DNA from: Vanilla planifolia
Taxonomy: Eukaryota > Streptophyta > Magnoliopsida > Asparagales > Orchidaceae
DNA length: 64,000 nucleotides
Reading direction: 5' to 3'
Assembly (NCBI GenBank): GCA_023846275.1
Contig: CM043874.1
Coordinates: forward strand, 26,757,630-26,821,629
The translations under genes were made by a program, and so were the position numbers. Numbering within the stretch: position 1 is the first letter of the stretch; each line of letters starts with the position of its first letter. A model generated the notes under the pieces. It was not told the origin of the DNA and searched no databases. It worked only from the letters and a program-made list of their open reading frames with translations. Shown one piece after another: positions 53,625 to 64,000 of the stretch.

Positions 53625-56600
53625 TTGGGCCATGAAATAGAATAAAATAATTTCTTAGATTAAATGAAATAAAAAAATATGACAAAATGGCTTAAAAATT
53701 TGAAATAGAGTCTAAAAGATAAAAAAAAAGAATTCACTCACCAAAGTGAACCCAAGAGAAGGCTACCAAGCCAATCAAGCACTCAGGCTACAAAACAATA
53801 TACTTTTTTAATCATAATCAATTCATCATTTATTTATTCATGAGAGGTCCTTTAAATAAGATATTATAATTAATTATTTAATAAAAAAAGATATTTCTTA
53901 CTTATTTCTTGAAGATTTTTATACATATATAATTCTTTAATACAAAAGCATGCTTCATAATTACTTTTTAAAGACTTTAAATATTTTGGATACTTTCATT
54001 AATATATCACTAAGTATGTGACATCCATCATAAGTCACTTACCATAAACTACTACCACCATTTTGACTTTATATTTCAAATTATCTAATTATTATAGAAG
54101 ATTTATTTTGGACTAAAAAAGTTGAGTTAATATATTTAATAATATCTTAATTTAATTTTTATTAATTAACCCATAATCAACTAGATTGGGTCATGACTAG
54201 CTCTCTTTATTATAATTTATGTGATGACTTTATGATAAACACTTTTTTCATATAATTTAAACTCATATTACTCTTTCTGTTCATGCACTTCATGATTTTA
54301 TGCTCATGTTTAATTTCTTATTCCTTTCCTGCATCATTATTTTCTTGTGAAAAGAAGCTCTACTCCATAAAGTTAAGGTGTAAGTAGTCTTCCATAAAGT
54401 TTGATGTTAACTTGGCATGTTCATTTTTTATGCACCATCTTTCTTCAATGGTTAATTTATTTAACCATCTTTCAATAGATTTATATGAATAATTTAAACT
54501 CAAAATCTCATCAATGAGAATACCAGCTTCTTTAAAATTTTTTTGCCATATCAATAATGGTAATTATTTCCTTGAATCACCCTTTCTTTTTATAATCGTT
54601 AGTTTACAAATCATCATATTTAAAATTTACTTATGTTTGGTCATCTTTAGTGTTGAATATTAAGTAAATAAACACATCCTTGAGTAATTCAAAAAATACA
54701 TGCCATTACACCTCTCATCAGGTTGAACCTTGTTCACTTGTTAAATATCTTCAATAAAAGATATTGGAGAGCTCTGCACATGGGTTTTGTAGATCAATTT
54801 TTTAATTTTGGAATTGATTTTTTATTTCATACATGAAAAATTATTATTCTTCTTGCATTTCTTCTTACTATTGATTTGTCACTTAAAACAAGTTTTGTAC
54901 TATATTTGACAAGCTTTTTATTTGTTCCTTTCTTGTAACTCTAATTATCATTTACTCAAGTGAGGCTTAATGAATAGTGAAGTATCAAATATCAAGTCTT
55001 GATTTGATGAAACTATTGAGATCTTCTCCTTTTCTTTAAGGTGCTTAATTCTTTCAAGAAAATAGTGATAATGTTTACTTTAACACCAAAGAATTTAGAA
55101 TGATTTCTATACCTTACAACATAATGAGCATCCTTATTTATAAAGATCTTAAAGGTATAACGATAATTTGGTGAGCCTAGGAATATGAAAAAAAACTTAG
55201 GAGGATCGTATTTTGAAATTTTAATGGTCATTTAAGAATTCTAGATATCATAACAAAATTTAGAAAATTTATATTTTTAATTCTATAAAAAATTCCTTGA
55301 GAAGCCTCAAGTTGAATGCAATAAGAAATTCCTCAATGACATGCATTTTGGACCGTGTTCTATCGAATGACGAGGTGGCAAGCAACAAGATCAATGCCTT
55401 ATGTCTAGATTGCAAGTTAGCATGGGTTGACATGATTTAGAGCTGATCGAATCAATTAATGGGTTGCGTAGGCTCATAGATTTGTCAAGTCATAGTGGAT
55501 CAATAAGGGTCAAGCAGATCTATGCTGTGGCTTAGTGTGAGTTGATCCAATGGAGCAAGTCATGTAAGTGGTGTGACAACGACAATGGTTACAAACAACA
55601 GTATAAGACAGTTGAAAATGGAAACAACAGAAAAACTTATAATTTTAAGTTAAAATGTATCAAATTTTTTATTAACAGAACTACAAAACTACTATAAGGA
55701 TTTCTTAAATTGAATTTAAAGTTGAAACTATTTGAAAAGTTACCAAGTGACCTTTAAATGACTCAAAATGAAATAACTTGGTGAAATAATAAAAAAATAT
55801 ATATAATAAACAATGGTCACTTATAGTTAACCACTCATAATGACAATAAAAGTAGAGACTAATGAAGAGTAGAAGACAAATTTTGGCAAAACTCCGAGTC
55901 CAAATAGGTTAGTAGACATCCAAATGGGACCTTTTCATGATGTGTATGATGCTATTATCTTAATAAGATTGTAGATCATAGCGAGAGAAGATTTAAGCTA
56001 GAATAGTAGATATGATATTTTGTTTGGGAGGAAATTGATCACATTTTTAACAAGTGTCTTGACCTCTTAGAATTAAAAGCAATAAGGAGATTTTTAATAA
56101 TTGAGAAAGACACAACATCTAAATATTGGAAAATAGTTCCCTTATATGGGTATGTGTTTTAGAGAAAGAAAATAATATTCTAATAGATTTCCAATCAATG
56201 GTACTAAAGATGTTATAAAACAAAGTGTTGATATAAGTAAATGAGATTTCAATATTTTATCCTTTTTGTTATTTTGAAAAATTAATATAATTTTGGTTTT
56301 TTTGTGTAAAATGTGATGATTGAATTTAAGTTTTAATTTTTTTATAATAGACTAACTGATTCTTTCTTAGCATTTGATGAATAAATATAAAGTGGGTAAA
56401 AAGAGAATACAAGAAGTAAGATTATGGAATTAAGAAAATAAAATTTTATTGAACAATTATATCTAATGGAAACTACTTTACCTTGATATTTAGAAGGGGA
56501 TTCTTTTTGTTTTGATGTTCACAATGCTATTATAAATGAGATAGATTCAACCTTGGAAGCATATATTTCATCAATTCTAAAGAAAAGTAAAGTTTTGAGG

Positions 56601-58900
56601 TAGAGTTGTATTTTAACTATAATCAATAAAGAATAAGGAATAGAAAGATAATGTCAAACTAGCTCATATAATAAACTAAGGATATTATTAGCTTTAGTGT
56701 TATTGTTAGACTAAATAAACACATTTGTAGTATTCATAGGAAGTGTCCTAACAAGATAACTTGATAAAGGAGCAAAAATACCTATATGGGATATTTCTAC
56801 ATATGTATACATAGATATAGGCATATGGTCAAATTTTAATGGAGAATCAAATGCATGATAATATCTTGTATTGTTGATGGTGTTAGAGACTATGCTATTA
56901 GAATTTATGTTAATATTGAGTAAATTTGACATTAAGTCTTAGAAAAGTTCTTATAATCATTGATAAGTAAGATTTTTAGTAATATTAAAGTTATTGTTTT
57001 ATAGAGGATGAAAGGTGCAACAAAAAATTGGACCAAGATAATGGGGGCTAGAATTATCAATAAACACTTTAAAGGTTGATTAAGAGATGTGCTCTCTTTT
57101 AACAAATTAGGTGGAAGTAACAAAAAGTAAAAAGATTGTGATAATTTTTATTAATCCTTAAGGAAGAATTAGAAGAGGTTGTATTACTTTTTGTGGTGAT
57201 AAAATAACTATGTTAAAGAGGATTCTAGCTATTAATTAGTTCAATTTATTTTAATGAAAGTACAAGTTATATGAGATATTAAAAGCCATAATGTTAGACA
57301 TTTTTGTAATTGAATAAAAGGAGAGAACATATCATGTTAAGGTTTTAACTTTTTAAATCAACTTAATAAAGATTTGATTATGTAAAACTAAGTAGAAGTT
57401 TTCGAAGTAAATAAAGGAAAGACATTTATTCTAAGAATACCATTCACTTAAAATTGAGGATGCTAATCACATTTGAATTCTACAAAAGGTGTTATTTTGA
57501 AATCAATAAATGCATATTATATTATGTGCTTGTTGGTTAAAAGGCATGTTTCAAATCCTTCACTTATTATTAGAAGTTAGAATGTAATGAGATCAAATGT
57601 ATCTAAAGATACTAATGAAAATAATGAAAAAGAAGTGAGAGATTAAAAACATAAAGTATTTAAGGAGAGGGAATTTTAATACAAAATCTAATAAAAAGAG
57701 AAGTCACTTGAGGAAATAAAAATTTTTCAAAATTATAAAGCATTTGACACTTTTCTAAACTTGTAGTGCAAAGGTTTTGCAAGAAAGGAAGACTATAATA
57801 ACACTTATCCTTATAAAGATTAAAATGTGTTAGCTCTTGGAATGAATTTGATGGGATTGTGATCAAGTATGTTTGCAAGTGATAAAAGCAATGTCCAATA
57901 TATGTTGCTTATACACAATAATAGTAAAATAATGATGGAACTATAAGGAAGCATTGGTTGGTATGATCAATCAATACCTAGGCCTTTGTAAATTTTTAAG
58001 ATAAATTTTGTGAGAAAACTTTGCAACTACTCTCATTTTTACCTAGATCTAGATAAGAAAAGCCTTGAAATCGAGCTAAAGGGATGGTTCTCACTTACTT
58101 ATATGTAATAATAAAAATAATAATAAAACTTAGGGAAGTGTGTTATCATATTAAATTTGTTCAAAAATAGTATATGAGCATATTAATAGAAAGAATCCCT
58201 TAAGATGAACCTGATGACATTGAGGTTATAATTTTTGAAAACATTAAAATTTAATTATAAATTTTTAAAGATTAAGATATAATTATAATTTTTAAAATAT
58301 TTATTAGGATAGTTTTACATTTTTTAGATTTTCTTTCTTAAGTTAAAACTAATTTACAAAGGTTTGGTCAACAAATAAGGAAAAGTTAATTGTGTTAGGG
58401 TATACAAATTTTAGAAGTTATAATTGGTTCAATGGAAGATCAAGTTGCAAATAAGTGTAGAAGGATAATTTTTCATATTTAAAGTTTCTTTTAACTTTTT
58501 ATGGTCATTTGGCACGATGATAGAAGTACATTTTAATAATAATTGTTTGGTCAAAATCAATGTGACCCAAATAATTGAATAAATAATTTATTTTTTATTA
58601 TGCACATGCTTAATCCAATTGCACATACACTTTTCCCTAATATCACCTAATGATGGTGGCTATTTTTATGCTGATAAAAGTTGATGAGGGTGTGCTTGAG
58701 TTCAGATCTATATGTTTGAAGGCTTTTGAGAGCTTGTAGAGGTGGTGTCATAGGAGAGCTAAGTAGTGTTGTCTAAAAGCACAAGAAGGATGAGGTTAAG
58801 GATTACTTCCATTAATGTTTTTTAGTTTTATGCATTTGAGAAAATATAGTTATGATGTAGGTTGTGTACTAATTATGGGTTAGGTGGCTTAAAGCTATCA
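51350..58900. other. AT-rich repeat DNA, nothing firm
   Basis: Includes an AT microsatellite at 53,589-53,620. 55,340-55,620 is less AT-rich than its flanks but shows no recognisable motif. The short ORFs at 54.4, 56.7-57.1 and 57.7 kb show no family signal. Confidence 0.5.
53589..53620. repeat. (AT)16 microsatellite
   Basis: Uninterrupted AT run. Confidence 0.95.
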
Positions 58901-59900
58901 TGAATTGATTTGGATGTGTTTTGGAGCATATCTAAGAGGTGGAATTGATACTGACGCATATTGTTCTAGTACAATAGGCTATATTATACAAATAAGAAGT
59001 ATTTAAGTTACAAGTTGAGCTATTGGGTTCATCATACAAAGATGATACAGATAGCAAACTTGCACTTAAGGTTGAGTTGTTGGATTTATTGTATAAAGGT
59101 GATATGGGTATCAACCTTATACGATAGAGTTATGGAATAGTATTTATGGTCACACTGATACGGTCATGGGGATCATGCTGGACAATCCTTCAGGAGCTTA
59201 AAGGTAGAGAGTTAGTTAGGTCTAGTGGTTAAGATAATATATCTATAATGCATGGAATCATATTGTATGATGGAGATCTGATTATGACATCACATGAGTC
59301 CATTAGAAGGATCATATAGAGGTTGTCATATGAAAGATTTTATAATATGATTAAGTTGATTATTCTTGATGATTAGTAATAAACTAAGTTTGGAAAGTGA
59401 AAACTTTATTATTGAACTTGTACATTAAGTATCATCATAACATACTATAGCTGGTGATAAGTTAATAGTGGGAATATATAGTATGATCAAGGAGATCATA
59501 CTCTACCAAGAAAGGAATAGTGAATTGATGATATTATATAATGGGTGTAAAGTATTAATACAACTTGTTAAGAAAAAAGTAGGATGGAGAGAAAGAATGA
59601 GAGTCATGTAGTATGATATGAGGGATCATATTGTATGATTATTAAGTAATATGAGCCATGTTAAAGAAAAGTGGGATAATAAGGAATGATCTTAATGATT
59701 AAAGTTTACGATCAAAGGTGATATAAGTAATAAAGGACTCTAGTTATGGGAATTGGATAATATGATCAAGGTTTTATACAAGTACATTATTACTCAGAAT
59801 GCTTATTTTTGTTAGGTCAAACGGAGTTATAGGGAAACTATATAAGTACAATATTGAGTAGTTACTTAAGGGCCTAGAAGAAATTAATAAGATTTAAATT
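58900..59900 (+). repeat. Quasi-palindrome-rich LTR-like block
   Basis: Repeated GTATGATC/GATCATAC and GTACAATA motifs as in LTR copies A-D, plus a short imperfect duplication (GAGCTATTGGGTTCATCATAC and GAGTTGTTGGATTTATTGTAT-type) at 59,010-59,110. No clear ends. Confidence 0.35.
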
Positions 59901-62750
59901 ACCTACTAAATATGTCACGTATGAGCTACATGTTGATCATTGCACATGCATGATATTGTAGGAATTCAAGAAAAGTTGGAGGGTGAAAAGAATAGTTTAC
60001 TCTCAGATTTAGGTAGGAATACTTGGTAAGTACAATGTAAATATACTAGTAAATTATTTTTTATGTTATTTATATATTAGTTGTCTTTTCATAAAGATTA
60101 ATATAATATTTTTATATTATCTTTTTATAAATTATGGATAGTAAATCTAATAATGACGTGACTTTTTATATCACCTTGTTATCTAACATTGTGTTCACAT
60201 ATTGTTCCTTTATAATATTATATATTTAGATGTTTTACGTAAAATTAAGGATATTATTATAAAACATAATAAGAAATTCTATAAATTGATGAATAAGAAA
60301 AATATTTGGCATACATAATTATCAATTGAGGAAATAGAATAAAATAATTGGTAAACTCATTAAAACATTATCCTCAAATGTTTTTAGTTTATATTATGAC
60401 ATCCAAAGATATAAGGTAAGAATATCTCATCTTTATTTATATAATATAGATGTACATGATATAGTACGAGGATAATTGATCTATATCTACATGATATTAT
60501 TATAAATATTGATATGTGGTGATGATGGCTCATCTATATCTACAAGACATTGATATACATGGTGCAGAGAAAGGACAACCAATTAAGGTGAGGATACCCT
60601 TATGTCATTTTTGGAGTGATAACAACTCATCTATATTTGCATGGTACTCCTACATATGAGACTAGGTAAGAATAGCCCAACTATTTCTACTGACAATGAT
60701 ATATGATACAAGATAGGGACAACCTATTAGGGTGACAAGGATACTTTTTTGAGGCCTATGTTATTGGTATTAACTTTAGTAGTTAATGATTTAAAAGTGG
60801 TGAAATTTGGGATGTAACTAAAATATTGAAAATAAAATAAACGAAAAAAATAATAAACGTATCTTTATAAGAAGTAGTTAAGTCTTGCAAAATATAATAA
60901 ATAATTTTTTGACTCCTCTAACATTGTGTGGGGGTTTGGCCCACCCTATTTTGCAAAAGATAGTTTAGTATTTGTTTCTTGAGTGAAGGTGAATATAAAT
61001 CTAATTATGAATTAAATCATTTAAAAATCTGCTATGTCATTACTTTATTGCATTCCTTATATAAAAGGAATAAAAAGATTTTTAAGACAAGCTTATAAGA
61101 TCAATTAAGATTAATAAGAAGCTTCTATTATAATATTTATATTTATTTTGAAATTGTTATTTACACAATTTATTCACTTTTTGTGTGGACATTATGTTCT
61201 TATAATTCTCAACAAAGAATTCATAGAAAGAGTAAAAGTATTTTCAAATAAACTCTATAACATAAAATTAATACTTTATAAGAAAATTTTCATTTTAACT
61301 ATCGAAAAATATAACACTTTCATGAAAATTAGAGGTTTCTCAATTATTTAATAAATCAAATTTAATAAATTGAGTTTAAGTAGTTGATTATGAATAAATG
61401 TTTTAATTTAGGAAATGAAGCTTATAAGAAAGACTCCATACTCTCATACAAAATTTTGGGAATAATACTCTAAATTTTGTGAGCCTTAAGATCAAATACC
61501 AATTGTTAGCTTATAAACAAACCCAAAAAATGATGAGTTGAACTTGATAAATTTTTGAATTGATTAATGTACTTTCACATCATGTTAACATAATTTAAAA
61601 TAATTACCTAGTATAAAACATAAGAACAATCAAAATAACACTTAAAATCCTCTTGAAACAAAAGCAACTATTACATGTATGCCCACTTCCAAGTAACTAT
61701 TTAAGCACTTACCACACAACTATCTTCATTATTCAATCTAAGTAGTTATAAAAGTCCTTTGTAAATCCCTTTAATTTAAAGCCTTGGAGTAGGCATTAAT
61801 TACTCTCTCCACTATCATGCATAAGAGTAGTCCCTTACAATCCTCTCATTAACACAAGATCTTCGTATAGCTATCATAAATTTATTAGATACACAATACT
61901 TCAACACAAGTTATAGTATTTCAACACTAGATTTTGAGTAGGCTTCCGTTTCTCACAAATTGAGCAGAGGAAGCCCCAAATCACGTTCACAAAGTGAAAA
62001 ATAAGGAAACAATCTAAAAAGATGGTGGATGAATAATGAGACTTACTAATAAATTGAGGGGTATTTTTTATTATCATAAAAGAACCTTGTGTGTGTGTAT
62101 TATTGATGGATGAAAATGAAGCTTAAGAACTTTGACACATGTACTTTAAAAGCTATATAATGATCTTGTATAGGTAAGCATTAAAATATCCCCACATAGA
62201 TGAAAATATTGCTTAAAATATATACAAAGTGTTTAACCATGCAAAGTTGGTCTGAAGAGTTGCATATTTAGCCAACAAACATCTCAAAACCTCTCGAAAT
62301 TTTCATATAACTATTTGAAACAAAATCTATGAAAATCTCAATTGCACCATCACTAATTAAATTAGTCATTATAGTAAGTCAACATGTGATGCATTGCCTC
62401 ATTATTTCTTACATTGAGATGACATCATACATGCAAAATAATGAAATTGTATATGAACCTTCATAAGCATGACTCAACTACCATGCGTAGTTACATAATT
62501 GTGCTTCATTGATTTGGCATTTGTGTGGTTGTACTACTCACTTAATGTGGTCAGTTTTTATTCTTAGGGGCTTTTTGAATAGTTGATATAACTTATGGAG
62601 TAGGCTGCATAGTATCTAAGGCCTTAAGTAATCATTCATGTAATGGGGAGCATCTTATATGTGGATGTGGATTCAGCAATTTCAACATAGATCAAATCAA
62701 CACACAATGATTACAGCTTTATAGTAATGCAAATATTAGTTCTTAACAAA
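59900..62750. other. AT-rich DNA with degenerate short tandem structure at 60.4-60.75 kb
   Basis: AACTCATCTATATCTACATG-like phrases recur several times at about 60,430-60,740. No gene signal elsewhere. Confidence 0.4.
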
Positions 62751-64000
62751 CAATGTAGGATTCACTACTTCTTTAGCATGGAGCTTAATTAGGAAAAAAG
62801 TATCATAATGGACTCCAAAAGACACTTGGAATGAGAAACTACAACCCAAGATCTCAATCATTGCTTAGAGATTACTAAAAGTCTTTCACCCCTTCCTAGA
62901 GATATTGTGTAGCTTTGGTTTTTAGCCCTCTTTGAAGTGTCCAAAGTGTCTATTTGTTTATACAATGGAACACATATTTTTTTGACTATGATAAGGGACG
63001 TCACGTTTGGCAATACTTATGAAAACATTTAATAATTATGGATCAAAATAGCCATTCTTTTCATCATATGCTACATTAATAATGGACATATGACAATACT
63101 ACAATGGTTCAAGGAGAAGTAATTCTCTTACTTTAAAACATTATTTTTTTGAAAATTTGGAAATCTAGAAACAAATATATATTTGTGAGGAAAACTATTT
63201 CAATGTCAAGAATATGCAATGACATACTTCTTCTTCGTAAGATAATGGTAAGCTTTCCTTTCACTAAAAAAAATCATAAAGATTTTATTCCAGTTTCTAG
63301 GGGATTGTTGGATGCCTTGACCAAGCATAGAATAATGCAAACTTGTGTTGGTTGGCACCTTCACCAAATTTCTTCAAGCTTAATGTTGATGAATCTACAA
63401 AAGAAGAACAAGGGTCATTGGTGAAGGCAACTAGAGATGACAAGTGTAGGATCATATGAGCATTTTTTTGTATACTACACTAATAAAGCTAACATTAAAG
63501 TGGAAGATATGACATTTTTACGCGGGCCACAAGATTGTATGAACAAAGACATTCAACAACTAGTCATCGTAAAGGATTCAAAGAAAAATATCAACATACT
63601 AAATATTAACAATTCTACTCCCTAAAGTATGCTTTCAACAATTTAAAGGATTAAAGAGATACTTTTAGAGAGATAATGTAGTTGTGACACACCTATAGAG
63701 AAGACAATATTGTGGCTAATGCATCAACACAATTAACAAGCTCTACCTCTCAAAGAGAATTCATAGGTAGAAATCAAATCCCTCTATTAATCTTGGGACT
63801 TGTGAGGTTTGACAAAAAACATACCTTATTTGAAAATCAATTATTTGATAAATAATTCAGCATAGAGTACGGTCAAAGTGGGAAGCTAAGCAGCTATAAC
63901 AAGGTCGTCTATACATTACACCTTGCGTTGGGTGATACAACTCTTATGTATCATGATTTGTGGACTCTAAACTAGCTTGTAAATTTGTAATCCCAACTTT
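62750..64000 (+). mobile_element. 3' part of an L1-type LINE (zinc-knuckle region and RNase H), runs to window end
   Basis: A zf-RVT-like stretch near 62,940 has CPKCLFVYTMEHIFFDYD. A KIWKSRNKYIF linker follows near 63,150. RNase H-like sequence begins FFKLNVDEST near 63,380 and continues through VEDMTFLRG and IVKDSK to HIYREDNIVANAST near 63,690. At least two frame changes and several stops interrupt it. The tail may lie just past the window. It is related in kind to, but not a copy of, the 9.4-12.2 kb LINE. Confidence 0.8.

Overview
This is nuclear DNA from a land plant with a large, repeat-filled genome. The evidence is the AT-rich base composition, two intron-rich plant gene families, introns of at least 6.6 kb and 23.4 kb, and many old Ty1-copia and L1-type LINE remains. 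Introns this long suggest a gymnosperm or another large-genome lineage, but the sequence does not settle which. I saw no bacterial operon, CRISPR array, tRNA gene or recognisable organelle insert.

Only two host genes can be supported, and they converge tail to tail. (1) On the + strand, 6,638-8,191 holds the last five coding exons of an ER-type (P2A) Ca2+-ATPase that most resembles plant ECA3. The part present encodes 140 residues covering the C-terminal membrane helices. The other ~860 residues lie upstream of the window, so bases 1-6,637 are intron. (2) On the - strand, 47,739-15,223 holds a complete six-exon gene for a 283-residue single-RRM protein of the plant RBP24/ARP1-like family. All exon phases agree. 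Its second intron is 23.4 kb and its fifth uses a GC-AG donor. Non-coding exons may continue past the stop to a GC-rich island at about 13.5 kb.

Layout: 1-6.6 kb is ECA3 intron with one LTR-like block and two broken Ty1-copia pieces. 6.6-8.2 kb is the ECA3 3' end. A U2 snRNA 5'-end fossil lies at 9.13 kb and a broken L1-type LINE at 9.4-12.2 kb. 12.2-15.2 kb is the space between the genes, including the GC-rich island. 15.2-47.7 kb is the RRM gene; its introns hold a perfect 205-bp tandem duplication, a CA-rich duplicated array, two LTR-like blocks of one family, ~1.2-kb diverged direct repeats and a long broken Ty1-copia element antisense to the gene. 47.7-64 kb lies upstream of the RRM gene and is mostly AT-rich repeat DNA, with a further LTR-like block at 49 kb and the 3' part of a second LINE (62.75 kb to the window end).

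The two genes have no evident functional link: one product pumps Ca2+/Mn2+ into the Golgi/endomembrane system, the other binds RNA. I found no convincing new biological system. The observations most worth a second look are the U2 fossil close to a LINE, the GC-rich island as a possible spliced 3'UTR, the GC-AG intron, and a 24-bp minisatellite found at the same place in two separate LTR copies.
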